From Bacteroidota bacterium (lineage in GTDB: Bacteria; Bacteroidota; Bacteroidia; Chitinophagales; Chitinophagaceae), in the NCBI GenBank assembly GCA_023386555.1, contig JAEWJK010000005.1:186001-250000 (forward strand): a stretch of 64,000 nt of DNA, in the 5' to 3' direction. Shown piece after piece: positions 23,839-31,931 of the stretch (position 1 is its first letter; each line of letters opens with the position of its first letter). Made by a program: the position numbers and the translations under genes. The notes beneath the pieces are model-generated. The model saw nothing but the letters and a program-made list of their open reading frames with translations. It searched no databases and was not told where the DNA came from.

Positions 23839-24216
23839 TTATCCAACCATCTGGCTGTATTCTTCCGAGCTCATCAGCTTGTCTACGGCTGAGGGATCAG
23901 ACACTTCAACTTTCACCATCCATCCTTCGTTATATGGATCATTGTTCACCAATTCAGGTTGTTTTTCCAAAGCAGGATTGGTTTCTTTAATTGTTCCTGC
24001 AACCGGTAAAAACAGATCGCTCACAGTTTTAACTGCTTCAACGGTTCCAAACACTTCTTCTGCATTCAGGCTTTTGCCAATGGTATTGATGTCTACATAT
24101 ACAATATCACCTAATTCTCTTTGTGCAAAATCTGTGATGCCAATGGTTGCAATATTGCCATCCATTTTGATCCATTCATGATCTTTTGTGTACCTGAGTT
24201 CGGAAGGAAAATTCAT
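23839..24216 (-). CDS. gcvH: Glycine cleavage system H protein
   Basis: A 125-residue lipoyl carrier protein. It opens with the conserved RYTKDHEWI and has the lipoylation site in VEAVKTVSDLF (Lys63), followed by LFLPVAGTI and the GWMVKVEVSD tail. It shuttles the aminomethyl group between the P, T and L proteins of glycine decarboxylase and can act as a lipoate donor. The other gcv genes are not in the window. Length is standard. Confidence 0.98.
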   Translation of the reverse strand: MNFPSELRYTKDHEWIKMDGNIATIGITDFAQRELGDIVYVDINTIGKSLNAEEVFGTVEAVKTVSDLFLPVAGTIKETNPALEKQPELVNNDPYNEGWMVKVEVSDPSAVDKLMSSEEYSQMVG

Positions 24217-24254
24217 AGCGATTAATTTAGAACTGCAAATATTACAAATTATAT

Positions 24255-24309
24255 GATACCAGCTTATGAATTCTATGGCATCACCTCTTGCTACGCTCAG
24301 TTCACAGTT
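24255..24309 (-). repeat. Interspersed repeat, copy 3 (GAACTGAGCGTAGCAA type)
   Basis: In minus orientation it reads GAACTGTGAACTGAGCGTAG, then CAAGAGGTGATGCCAT and ends AAGCTGGTATC. It is nearly the same subtype as the copy at 60298, including matching sequence just before it (GCCATGAAA ... GGAACTGTGAACTGAG). Confidence 0.65.
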
Positions 24310-24369
24310 CCGTTTTCATGGCATCATTCCAAAGCATCGGCATTTCCCTTCCAACTATGGTAATAAACA

Positions 24370-24400
24370 AAAGAGGAGCAAATTTTGTTTGCTCCTCTTT
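24370..24400 (-). terminator. Terminator of the cyclophilin gene
   Basis: Perfect 13-bp stem AAAGAGGAGCAAA / TTTGCTCCTCTTT with a 5-base loop, followed on the minus strand by TGTTTATTA. It begins 17 bp after the stop codon. Confidence 0.85.
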
Positions 24401-24416
24401 CAATTTATTTCTTAAA

Positions 24417-25142
24417 TTAATTTAGCATTCTCATTTTCATTCTCACATCTGCTTTGGGACGTTCTCCATTCTTTTGCACAGCAGCGATCTTATCAATCAC
24501 ATCCAATCCGCTGATCACTTCTCCGAATACGGTATAATTCTGATCAAGAAAAGGAGTTCCACCCATTCTAGCGTATACTTCTTTCTGTGCTGCCGAATAG
24601 CTGAAAGAAGGATTATTAGCTTTCACTGACTGTTCCGTTTGAGCCAATTGTTGTTCAGGAATTTTATTTCCCTGCACAATATAGAACTGGCAATTACTGC
24701 TAGCTTTTGCAGGATTACCATCTCTTGCTGCAGCCAAAGCGCCTTTTTTGTGAAAGAATTGTGGCTTGAACTCAGCTGGAATTCTTTCACCAGGTGCTGA
24801 ACCTCCACCAAGCATTGCTGTACTGTCGGCATTTTTGCTTTGTGGATCTCCACCTTGTATCATGAAGCCTTGTATTACACGATGAAATAACAGGCTGTCG
24901 TAAAAACCTGATTGCACCAGTTTTATAAAATTATCCCTATGTAATGGAGTAGAATCATACAGCTTCATGATCATTGTACCATAGTTAGTACTAAGCTCAA
25001 CCAACCTTTCCTTACTTACCGGTGATTTTTTTGTTACAGCCGATTTTGTTATCGGCTTTGCAGGAGCCTTTGTAGCTTTTTTTGTTTGTGCATTAACTGA
25101 GACGGCACTTATCACTAATAAAACGAGTAAAACTTTTTTCAT
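24417..25142 (-). CDS. Secreted cyclophilin-type peptidyl-prolyl isomerase
   Basis: A 241-residue protein with a signal peptide (cleavage near VNAQ, ~19), a Lys/Ala-rich linker, and a cyclophilin domain from ~50. The active-site motif FHRVIQGFMIQGGDP (catalytic Arg) is intact, as is FYIVQGNKI; the expected F-x-M-x-x-G-G pattern is complete. It should speed proline isomerisation during folding in the periplasm. It lies 16 bp downstream of the conserved hypothetical gene and is probably co-transcribed with it. Confidence 0.94.
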   Translation of the reverse strand: MKKVLLVLLVISAVSVNAQTKKATKAPAKPITKSAVTKKSPVSKERLVELSTNYGTMIMKLYDSTPLHRDNFIKLVQSGFYDSLLFHRVIQGFMIQGGDPQSKNADSTAMLGGGSAPGERIPAEFKPQFFHKKGALAAARDGNPAKASSNCQFYIVQGNKIPEQQLAQTEQSVKANNPSFSYSAAQKEVYARMGGTPFLDQNYTVFGEVISGLDVIDKIAAVQKNGERPKADVRMKMRMLN

Positions 25143-25157
25143 TGCTGTGTTCTTTTA

Positions 25158-25505
25158 TCAGAATCCTTCCTGTTGACCGAAATAAAGCAAAATATGGTCT
25201 TTTAAGAAATTTTCCTGCTCCGGCATACTAAGATTTGGCAGTTCTTTCACTTGCTTAAAATGCGGCCAGCCTTCTTCATCTCTGCCTTCAAAAATATAAT
25301 AACCGCTGGGAGCCAAAAGACTGCAGGTAGCCACATGCATAAGATCCTGCTTTTGTTCTTTGGTGATCTTCTCCGGCAAAAAACCTGTTTCATTTATACC
25401 GATAAGAAAAAGAATGGCTTCTATATCGGGCTTTTTACCAAATCGCTCCACCAGTTTAGCTTCGAGTGTCCACCAACGTGTCATCAGGTCGTCGTTCATA
25501 TTCAT
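25158..25505 (-). CDS. Conserved hypothetical protein of Bacteroidota
   Basis: A 115-residue soluble protein (113 if the next ATG is used) with WWTLEAKLVERFGKKPDIEA, LIGINETGFLPEKITKEQK and a C-terminal FLKDHILLYFGQQEGF. I do not recognise a functional domain. Frames beginning further upstream translate a GTGAATG minisatellite and an interspersed repeat, so they are rejected. A -7 motif TATCTTTG ends six bases before the chosen ATG, predicting an almost leaderless mRNA. It is followed closely by the cyclophilin gene and divergent from serS. Confidence 0.75.
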   Translation of the reverse strand: MNMNDDLMTRWWTLEAKLVERFGKKPDIEAILFLIGINETGFLPEKITKEQKQDLMHVATCSLLAPSGYYIFEGRDEEGWPHFKQVKELPNLSMPEQENFLKDHILLYFGQQEGF

Positions 25506-25511
25506 AGCCGG

Positions 25512-25519
25512 CAAAGATA
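25512..25519 (-). promoter_or_regulatory. -7 promoter motif for the 25.5-kb hypothetical gene
   Basis: The minus strand reads TATCTTTG, six bases before the ATG at 25505. A start four or so bases later would leave essentially no 5' leader. Confidence 0.5.
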
Positions 25520-25520
25520 A

Positions 25521-25550
25521 AGGTGAGTGGTCAATGGTGAATGGTGAATA
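25521..25550. repeat. GTGAATG heptad minisatellite
   Basis: About four imperfect heptads: AGGTGAGTGGTCAATGGTGA and the following ATGGTGAATAG. It lies just upstream of the hypothetical gene's promoter and just before interspersed repeat copy 4. Confidence 0.6.
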
Positions 25551-25554
25551 GAAA

Positions 25555-25599
25555 GTACAAGAGTGCGACGCAACGAAGTATAATAGTAGTACCGTTGCT
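25555..25599 (+). repeat. Interspersed repeat, copy 4 (AGTGCGACGCAAC type), 3' half diverged
   Basis: Begins GTACAAGAGTGCGACGCAAC, then GAAG; the 3' half differs from the consensus. It lies in the divergent region before serS. Confidence 0.65.
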
Positions 25600-25630
25600 T
25601 GTTTCATAAAAATAAAAACCCTTCAAAGGC

Positions 25631-25638
25631 TATCTTTG
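25631..25638 (+). promoter_or_regulatory. -7 promoter motif of serS
   Basis: TATCTTTG, exact TAnnTTTG, 16 bases before the serS ATG; predicted leader about 12 bases. Confidence 0.55.
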
Positions 25639-25654
25639 CCGCAAATAGCAACTG

Positions 25655-26926
25655 ATGTTACAGGTAAATTTTCTCCGTCAAAATAAAGATGAAGTACTAA
25701 AAAGACTGGCGATAAAAAACTTTAAACAACCGGGAATTGTTGATGAGGTGATTGCTTTAGATGATGAGCGAAAAAAATTACAGGCAGAATTTGATAATAC
25801 ACAGTCAAAAGTAAATGCAGCATCAAAAGACATTGGCAAATTAATGGGCCAGGGAAAGAAAGATGAAGCAGAAGCGTTGAAGAAAGAAGTTGCAGAACAT
25901 AAAGCTGCACTGGAACCTTTGAAGCAACAGATGGCAGAAGTTGAGAAGAAACTGATCGATACATTAATTCAACTTCCTAATCTTCCAAGTGAACAAGTAC
26001 CTGTTGGAAAAACACCGGAAGACAATGAAGTGGTGAGAGAAGGTGGCATTAGCCCTGAATTTACAGGTGAGCCTTTGCCACACTGGGAGCTGACAAAAAA
26101 ATATAACCTGATTGATTTTGAATTAGGCAATAAAATAACCGGAAGCGGATTTCCTGTTTACATGAATAAAGGAGCTAAGCTTCAACGTTCATTGATTCAA
26201 TATTTTCTAGATTATAACACTGAAGCAGGGTATATAGAATTCATTCCGCCATTCGTGGTGAATGAAGATTCTGCTTACGGAACAGGTCAGCTGCCTGATA
26301 AAGAAGGCCAGATGTATTTTGTTACAGAAGATAAATTTTATTTGATACCTACTGCTGAAGTTCCGGTTACAAATATTTACAGGGATACGATTGTAAAAGC
26401 CGAAGAGCTTCCGATAAAAATGACTGCTTATTCTCCATGTTTTAGAAGAGAAGCCGGCAGTTATGGAAAAGATGTAAGAGGATTAAATCGTTTACACCAG
26501 TTTGAAAAAGTAGAGATCATTCAAATTGTTGAGCCGGAAAAAAGTTACGAAGTGCTGGATGAAATGGTAAATCATGTTGAAAGACTTGTTCAATCATTAG
26601 AGCTTCCTTATAGAATTTTACGACTCTGTGGTGGTGATATGGGTTTTGCCAGTGCCATCACTTACGATTTTGAAGTGTATAGTGCAGCACAGCAAAGATG
26701 GCTTGAAGTGAGTAGCGTAAGCAATTTCGAAAACTTCCAGGCTAACAGGATGAAATGCCGTTATAAAGATGGCTCAGGTAAAACACAACTGGTGCATACA
26801 TTAAATGGAAGCAGTTTGGCCTTACCAAGAATTGTTGCTGCTATTTTAGAGAATCATCAAACGCCGGAGGGAATTAAAATTCCTAAGGTATTGCAGCGCT
26901 ATTTTGGTGGGCATTTAATTGACTAG
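25655..26926 (+). CDS. serS: Seryl-tRNA synthetase
   Basis: A 423-residue class II synthetase. The N-terminal tRNA-binding coiled-coil arm spans ~30-105 (rich in Lys/Glu/Ala), followed by the catalytic core with motif 2 FRREAGSYGKDVRGLNRLHQ and motif 3 NGSSLALPRIVAAILENHQ. Length is normal. It charges tRNA-Ser, also the route to selenocysteine where present. It has its own -7 motif and is divergent from the 25.5-kb hypothetical gene. Confidence 0.98.
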   Translation: MLQVNFLRQNKDEVLKRLAIKNFKQPGIVDEVIALDDERKKLQAEFDNTQSKVNAASKDIGKLMGQGKKDEAEALKKEVAEHKAALEPLKQQMAEVEKKLIDTLIQLPNLPSEQVPVGKTPEDNEVVREGGISPEFTGEPLPHWELTKKYNLIDFELGNKITGSGFPVYMNKGAKLQRSLIQYFLDYNTEAGYIEFIPPFVVNEDSAYGTGQLPDKEGQMYFVTEDKFYLIPTAEVPVTNIYRDTIVKAEELPIKMTAYSPCFRREAGSYGKDVRGLNRLHQFEKVEIIQIVEPEKSYEVLDEMVNHVERLVQSLELPYRILRLCGGDMGFASAITYDFEVYSAAQQRWLEVSSVSNFENFQANRMKCRYKDGSGKTQLVHTLNGSSLALPRIVAAILENHQTPEGIKIPKVLQRYFGGHLID

Positions 26927-26930
26927 AAAA

Positions 26931-27443
26931 TCATTTTCTTATCGTTACCCTTGTTCCATTAGCTATCATGTTATATAGTTGAATAACATCACTGTTCTTC
27001 ATGCTGATGCAGCCTTGAGTCCAATTTTGAAAACGATCCACTGCAAAATCTTCTCTTGGCCATGTTCCATGTATGCCAATCGCTCCACCAATTTTTGCAC
27101 TGGCTGGTATAATGCCTTTATTTTTTCGGTCATTGAATCTGGCTCTGCTTTCAGCTGTAGGATAATCAATCAGTAAAAAGCGACACCACTTCTCATGAAC
27201 TCTTTTAGTGATGATGCGAAAAGTTCCTTCAGGGGTTTTACGATCTCCTTCCATCATCTTATCGCCTTGGTCTTTATTGCCAAACACTACCGGATAAGTA
27301 ATCAACCATTCATCATCTTCAAACACATATAAATTATAATCACTCTTGTCGATAAGTATGCTATACTCAGGCTTAACAAAAAAGGAAGTATTGGCAATAA
27401 AAAGCACTGCAAGCAAAATAAAAGTGCTCAAGGTGTGACGCAT
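26931..27443 (-). CDS. L,D-transpeptidase (YkuD family)
   Basis: A 170-residue protein starting MRHTLSTFILLAVLFIANTS, a signal peptide or membrane anchor, followed by a YkuD domain. The catalytic signature is present: IGIHGTW, then TQGCISMKNSDV with the nucleophilic Cys. Such enzymes make 3-3 peptidoglycan cross-links or attach proteins to peptidoglycan. A GTG start 17 codons upstream is possible but adds a charged stretch before the hydrophobic segment; the ATG is preferred. It converges on serS with 4 bp between stops. Confidence 0.9.
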   Translation of the reverse strand: MRHTLSTFILLAVLFIANTSFFVKPEYSILIDKSDYNLYVFEDDEWLITYPVVFGNKDQGDKMMEGDRKTPEGTFRIITKRVHEKWCRFLLIDYPTAESRARFNDRKNKGIIPASAKIGGAIGIHGTWPREDFAVDRFQNWTQGCISMKNSDVIQLYNMIANGTRVTIRK

Positions 27444-27627
27444 AGGACCTGTGATTTTAAAACTAACGATTGTCTTTTCTCTCACATTATCCACTGCAAT
27501 GGTCTTTCACAAAAAATTATATTTATAGTGCAGCGAAAATGTTTTTCACTAAAAGCAATAACTATGCACAAAATGGATGAAATAAATTTTTCTTAAGTTA
27601 TTAGGCAGAATTTAATTTCAAAAGAAA

Positions 27628-27649
27628 AGCCCCTGCAAAAACAGGAGCT
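27628..27649 (-). terminator. Terminator of the beta-barrel protein gene
   Basis: On the minus strand AGCTCCTG / CAGGGGCT pair (one G-U) around a 6-base loop, followed by TTTCTTTT. It lies 38 bp after the stop. Confidence 0.75.
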
Positions 27650-27686
27650 GAATGCACATGAGAAACTAAAATTGTCTTATTATATT

Positions 27687-28523
27687 TTACCAGTTGCTTA
27701 ATCTTATACCTACAGCATAAGGATATTGCTTCATTCCTCTCTCATGTAAAGGATTTGTGCTATAGCTGCCATAGATACGAACAGGACCTAAACCAACTTC
27801 TGCTATGTATGCCAGTCTCCATTTCTCTAATTCAAAATCACTCTTGAATTTTTCTTTTCCTCTTGCGTCACTCACTTGTTTGTTTCGGCTTCCGACAAGA
27901 TAACCGGCACTAACACCAGCACTAAAACTAAAACCGTTTCTCCTGTTTGGTGTTGCGTTAACATTTACCATGAATGGTACTGTAACATAACCGGCATATA
28001 ATTTATTTTTCGAGAAAGCAACGCTGTCTCTGAAAACATACGCCGAACCATTTGCTTCTCTATAACTAATATTTGTGCTATAGCGAAAGTTATACATCTC
28101 TAAACCTAAACCGTATTTAAGATTCAGTACATGTTTTGAAACATTGAGTTTCTGCATAAAAAGCCAGTAATTGATATTAGAAGTTTTATTGGTCCTCAGC
28201 TTCATATCATTTTTTGTAAAATGATTTGTTCCACCTTGAAGGTAAGCATTGGCTTCTGGAGATCCATAAACAGTTTCATCTCTTACATTAGCAAAACCAA
28301 TATCCAAAATGCTCCAGTTGGTAGAAAGATTAGCTTTCTTTTTTCTTTTAGATATTTCAAATGTTCGGCTGGTTGTATCCGAATTGTCGCCTTTCTTTTT
28401 ATCTTTTTTGATGATGATGAAATTGCCTACAACTACTGTATCAGCCTTCTGTGAAGTTTCTTCCTGGGCAAAAACATTTCCGGCAGCTAATAATGCTGCA
28501 ATTGCTACGATTGCTTTTTTCAT
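27687..28523 (-). CDS. Predicted outer membrane beta-barrel protein (PorT-like fold)
   Basis: A 278-residue protein with a signal peptide (AAGNVFAQ, cleavage ~20), a Lys/Asp-rich linker (KKDKKKGDNSDTTSR) and ~60-278 made of alternating strands such as LKYGLGLEMYNFRYSTNISY and FSFSAGVSAGYLVGSRN, ending in an aromatic residue (Trp). This fits the small 'outer membrane beta-barrel' group. It lies 22 bp after the putative anti-sigma gene, so it may belong to the sigma operon. Specific function is unknown. Confidence 0.75.
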   Translation of the reverse strand: MKKAIVAIAALLAAGNVFAQEETSQKADTVVVGNFIIIKKDKKKGDNSDTTSRTFEISKRKKKANLSTNWSILDIGFANVRDETVYGSPEANAYLQGGTNHFTKNDMKLRTNKTSNINYWLFMQKLNVSKHVLNLKYGLGLEMYNFRYSTNISYREANGSAYVFRDSVAFSKNKLYAGYVTVPFMVNVNATPNRRNGFSFSAGVSAGYLVGSRNKQVSDARGKEKFKSDFELEKWRLAYIAEVGLGPVRIYGSYSTNPLHERGMKQYPYAVGIRLSNW

Positions 28524-28545
28524 AATTCCTGAATTTAAGGGTATT

Positions 28546-29622
28546 CTATATGTTTTTCTTTATTTCGAGATTGGCTACCTGAACTTTATCGCCAGAATCG
28601 TCTTTGTTTTTTACTTTAGTTGATAAAAAGCGGGTTGCCTTTCGAAATAACCCACGAACTTTATCAGTATTAATCTGAAGAGCACCAATATTAAGATTGT
28701 TGCTTTCTTTCAGTTCAACATCTTCAGTATAAATAGCGTGTTGCGTATAATTTTTTTCTTCAACTCCAGCGATTGTTGTGCTTATTACTTTGGTTTCTCC
28801 AGGTTCAGCTATAGTATTAATTATAGTTTCAGTATTTCCTGACTTATTATTAATCAACACCGGTTCAACTGCTGCAAGTGATCTTTGCTCTTCTTGCATT
28901 TTTTGTTCGTAAGTGATTACCGGTTGCTGTTGGGAAATATTTTGTTCCTGCACTTTCAACGGGCGAACAACATTTTTGTTACTGTTATTTTTTTCCTTTT
29001 CAAAAGCAATGGTTGTAGAATTATCAGAAGCTTCAGTGGAAGGCAGTTGTTGTTCTGGTTGGGGGGAAGATTGATTCTTTTTAATATTGATCTTTGGATC
29101 TTTTACTGCAATTTCATTAGGCTCGCTACCATTATTAAATAATATTAAGGCAATCAAACCAATCATTGCTGCTGCAGCTAATGAGGCCCAGCGAAGGTTA
29201 ATGATAATTGGTCTCTTCTTTTCTTCTTTCCTGTAAAGAGATTCTTTGTTGGTAAATATTATGTTCTCTTCCGGTAAAACTGTTTCCTTTAAAGTGGTAA
29301 ACTCGTCTTGTAAATGAGGATTTTGCAAGACAAAAGTTTCCACTGCTTCTCTTTCTAAAGATGAAAGTTCATTATCAACATACAGCAGAAAATACTCCTG
29401 GAAATTATTAAGATCAATGCCTTCAGCTTTCCTGTAAAGTGAATCTTTTGCTGTGAATGCAATTTCTTCTGGTTGAAGAATGGTTTGCTGCAACAGCAAT
29501 AACTCTTCTTTTAAATCCGGGTTTAACTCCAGGAAGGCTTCTACATTTCTGTTATCATCAGACGATAGTTCACCATCTAAATACATCAGCAGATATTCTT
29601 CGTAATTATTGCGGTTAATCAT
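28546..29622 (-). CDS. Putative anti-sigma factor with a duplicated N-terminal module
   Basis: A 358-residue protein with one membrane helix at ~143-162 (RWASLAAAAMIGLIALILF). Its cytoplasmic N-terminus contains two homologous ~61-residue modules: ~5-65 (NNYEEYLLMYLDGELSS ... SLYRK) and ~72-132 (NNFQEYFLLYVDNELSS ... SLYRK). The YLDGELS pattern resembles the zinc-less anti-sigma N-terminal segment seen in Bacteroidota. The extracytoplasmic part is Gln/Asn/Glu-rich and of low complexity. The gene begins one base after the sigma factor stop, so they are coupled, and it probably binds and holds that sigma factor at the membrane. No zinc ligands HxxxCxxC are present. Assignment is by topology and context. 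Confidence 0.75.
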   Translation of the reverse strand: MINRNNYEEYLLMYLDGELSSDDNRNVEAFLELNPDLKEELLLLQQTILQPEEIAFTAKDSLYRKAEGIDLNNFQEYFLLYVDNELSSLEREAVETFVLQNPHLQDEFTTLKETVLPEENIIFTNKESLYRKEEKKRPIIINLRWASLAAAAMIGLIALILFNNGSEPNEIAVKDPKINIKKNQSSPQPEQQLPSTEASDNSTTIAFEKEKNNSNKNVVRPLKVQEQNISQQQPVITYEQKMQEEQRSLAAVEPVLINNKSGNTETIINTIAEPGETKVISTTIAGVEEKNYTQHAIYTEDVELKESNNLNIGALQINTDKVRGLFRKATRFLSTKVKNKDDSGDKVQVANLEIKKNI

Positions 29623-29623
29623 T

Positions 29624-30112
29624 TTACATTACGTTTTCAGGACTCACTAAATATTCTTTCAAAATCAATCTGGCTCTATGCAGGTAAACTTTTACCTGAC
29701 TTTCGGTTAATCCCATGATCTTTCCGATCTCATCGTAACTATATCCTTCATAATCTTTCAGCATCACCAGGCTCTTTTGCGTTTCATTCAACCTGTTAAT
29801 AGCTTCCATTAATATCTTTTTCGTGTTGCTGGAAAAGTTTGAATGCTGGATCTTCATGTTCGCATCAAACTCTTCTTTCAGCTGCACTCTTTTGTTTTTT
29901 CTCAGGTGGTCTATCATCTGGTTGTATGCAACGGTAAACAGGTATGATTTGCTTTTGATATTTTCCACCTGTTCTCTGTTTCGCCAGAGTTTTTCAAAAG
30001 CAGTTTGAACAATATCTCTTGCATCTTCCTCATGTTTCAGGTTCTTCACAATAAATCGGAAGACACCGTCTGCATATAGATCAACACAATGATTGTATTC
30101 CTTTTCAGTCAT
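29624..30112 (-). CDS. ECF-type RNA polymerase sigma factor
   Basis: A 162-residue sigma-70 of the extracytoplasmic-function group. Region 2 is seen in FRFIVKNLKHEEDARDIVQT and AFEKLWRNR, then SKSYLFTVAYNQMIDHLRKN. Region 4 is MLKDYEGYSYDEIGKIMGL with TESQVKVYLHRAR as the -35 recognition helix. The partner membrane gene follows after one base. Its regulon is unknown; the linked beta-barrel protein is a candidate target. Confidence 0.96.
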   Translation of the reverse strand: MTEKEYNHCVDLYADGVFRFIVKNLKHEEDARDIVQTAFEKLWRNREQVENIKSKSYLFTVAYNQMIDHLRKNKRVQLKEEFDANMKIQHSNFSSNTKKILMEAINRLNETQKSLVMLKDYEGYSYDEIGKIMGLTESQVKVYLHRARLILKEYLVSPENVM

Positions 30113-30184
30113 GGTTGGGTAGGTCTTGGTTGTTTGCTATGGGTGTAACGGCATTGACTATCAAATGTTACATCTTTATAGAAA

Positions 30185-30203
30185 AAATCCTCCGGAGGGA
30201 GGA
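30185..30203 (-). terminator. Likely terminator of the small secreted protein gene
   Basis: On the minus strand TCCTC / GAGGA with a 6-base loop (an alternative perfect palindrome CCTCCGGAGG overlaps), followed by TTTTTTC. It lies 3 bp after the stop at 30206. Confidence 0.5.
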
Positions 30204-30205
30204 AA

Positions 30206-30403
30206 TTATATTGCGACGAACATCAGTTTATTCATGGGTTGCCAGAATATATAATCTGTTTTTACATCTGTTGATGGTATTTTCTTCTGCTTTGTACAGC
30301 AAACCTTCTTTTCATTGCAGTTTGTGGTTATAGATTGATCAGCAACGGCAAAAATAGTAACCGAGCTAATAACTAAAAAGGTAGCAATAAGTAAACGTTT
30401 CAT
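30206..30403 (-). CDS. Small secreted Cys-containing protein
   Basis: A 65-residue frame with a clear signal peptide (MKRLLIATFLVISSVTIFAV, cleavage near Ala19-Ala21) and a short mature part containing CNEKKVCCTKQKK and ending MNKLMFVAI. It is followed at once by a hairpin with a T6 run, which supports it as an independent small gene. No family is recognised. The three cysteines suggest a disulfide or metal contact outside the cytoplasm. Confidence 0.55.
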   Translation of the reverse strand: MKRLLIATFLVISSVTIFAVADQSITTNCNEKKVCCTKQKKIPSTDVKTDYIFWQPMNKLMFVAI

Positions 30404-30623
30404 AAACAGCGGTTTGAGAAAGGTACAACGAAGATAAAATGTAAAGGTTACAGTATCGTGACACTAAATTTTGTTTGCAAAGACTTAACAATATCGATGA
30501 TTCCAGCTTTGTTGTGCTGCTATATAGATTTTCCTTTCGTTGCATCTTTTCCATATAAATTCGAAGTCAGGATGAATAATGCTGAATCACGGTAGTCAGC
30601 TTTCTGATGCTAAATGAGTAACA

Positions 30624-30672
30624 GTACAAGTGAGTGACACAACAAACGATGCCATGAAAATTGAAAGCTGGC
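30624..30672 (+). repeat. Interspersed repeat, copy 5 (TGAGTGACACAAC type)
   Basis: Begins GTACAAGTGAGTGACACAAC, then AAACGATGCCATGAAAATTG and AAAGCTGG: one of the most complete copies. Its translation makes a false N-terminal extension in front of kbl. Confidence 0.8.
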
Positions 30673-30712
30673 TAAAAACTATTTATTCTCTTTTAACTAT
30701 ACATGCTAAACC

Positions 30713-30720
30713 TATCTTTG
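30713..30720 (+). promoter_or_regulatory. -7 promoter motif of kbl
   Basis: TATCTTTG, exact TAnnTTTG, 20 bases before the ATG at 30741; a TTTT at about -33 precedes it by 18 bases. Confidence 0.5.
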
Positions 30721-30740
30721 CACGGCTTAAAAGATTGTTT

Positions 30741-31928
30741 ATGAACGATAAATTTATACAACGTATTGCTTCTGAGTTAAAGGAGATTGAGCAGGCAGGA
30801 TTATTTAAAAAAGAAAGGGTTATCACCAGTGAGCAGGGTGCTGAAATAACAGTGAACGGCAGGCAGGTTTTAAATTTTTGTGCAAATAATTATCTTGGAC
30901 TTTCGTCTCATCCCAAAGTGATTGAAGCTGCTCACAAAGCAATTGACAGTCATGGTTATGGCATGAGCAGCGTTCGTTTTATCTGCGGAACGCAGGATAT
31001 TCATAAAGAACTTGAGAAAAAACTCGCTGCATTCCTCGGAACAGAAGATACCATTTTATATGTTGCTGCCTTTGATGCTAACGGTGGTGTTTTTGAACCA
31101 TTGTTTAATGAGCAAGATGCGATTATAAGTGACGAATTAAATCATGCTTCTATCATTGATGGAGTTCGTTTGTGTAAGGCTCAACGTTATCGTTACCTGC
31201 ATAACGATATGAATGACCTGGAAGCAAAACTGAAAGAGACAGCTGCACTTCGTAGCAGGATCATCGTTACTGATGGCTCTTTCAGCATGGATGGAACCAT
31301 TGCACAATTAGATAAGATATGTGACCTGGCCGATAAATATGATGCTATTGTAATGGTTGATGATTCTCATTCATCCGGATTTCTCGGTAAAACAGGAAGA
31401 GGTACACATGAATATAAGAATGTGATGGGCAGAATTGACATCATCACCGGTACACTTGGTAAAGCTTTAGGTGGAGCCAGTGGTGGATTTACTTCAGGCC
31501 GAAAAGAGATCATCGAAATGCTAAGGCAGAGAAGCAGGCCTTATTTATTCTCAAATACTTTGGCTCCGTCAATTGTTGGTGCTTCAATAGCAGTGCTCGA
31601 CATGCTCACAGAGAAAACTGAATTGAGAGATAAGTTGGAGTACAACACCAAATACTTCCGAACAAAAATGACTGAAGCAGGTTTTGATATAAAGCCTGGA
31701 GATCATCCCATTGTTCCCATCATGTTGTATGAGGCTGTAGTAGCACAGGAATTTGCTGCTAAACTTTTGGAAGAAGGTATTTATGTTATCGGGTTCTTCT
31801 ATCCTGTTGTTGCAAAAGGAAAAGCAAGAATAAGAGTTCAGCTAAGTGCTGCACATGAACAAAAGCATTTAGATAAAGCCATTGAAGCCTTCACTAAAGT
31901 GGGGAAAGAATTAGGTGTATTGAAATAA
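30741..31928 (+). CDS. kbl: 2-amino-3-ketobutyrate CoA ligase (glycine C-acetyltransferase)
   Basis: A 395-residue PLP enzyme splitting 2-amino-3-ketobutyrate with CoA into glycine and acetyl-CoA. It is very like the E. coli enzyme: NFCANNYLGLSSHP, VRFICGTQDIHKELEKKLA, LNHASIIDGVRLCKAQRYRY, MVDDSHSSGFLG and the PLP lysine in TGTLGKALGGASGG. The ATG at 30741 gives the usual length; 37 codons upstream are leader and repeat. No threonine dehydrogenase gene is adjacent. The beta-lactamase-like gene follows after 3 bp and may be co-transcribed. Confidence 0.96.
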   Translation: MNDKFIQRIASELKEIEQAGLFKKERVITSEQGAEITVNGRQVLNFCANNYLGLSSHPKVIEAAHKAIDSHGYGMSSVRFICGTQDIHKELEKKLAAFLGTEDTILYVAAFDANGGVFEPLFNEQDAIISDELNHASIIDGVRLCKAQRYRYLHNDMNDLEAKLKETAALRSRIIVTDGSFSMDGTIAQLDKICDLADKYDAIVMVDDSHSSGFLGKTGRGTHEYKNVMGRIDIITGTLGKALGGASGGFTSGRKEIIEMLRQRSRPYLFSNTLAPSIVGASIAVLDMLTEKTELRDKLEYNTKYFRTKMTEAGFDIKPGDHPIVPIMLYEAVVAQEFAAKLLEEGIYVIGFFYPVVAKGKARIRVQLSAAHEQKHLDKAIEAFTKVGKELGVLK

Positions 31929-31931
31929 TTT

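Larger units (their letters stand above)
30404..30740. other. 337-bp intergenic region before kbl
   Basis: It holds the promoter region of the small secreted gene at the left, interspersed repeat copy 5 at 30624-30672, and the kbl -7 motif at 30713-30720. The bases before the repeat (GATGAATAATGCTGAATC, ~30572-30589) resemble the sequence in front of the copy at 39365. No further gene was seen. Confidence 0.5.

Noticed and set aside
25506..25607. Signal-peptide-like N-terminus on the 25.5-kb hypothetical protein
   Set aside because: It is a translation of the heptad tract and an interspersed repeat; the -7 promoter motif lies inside it.
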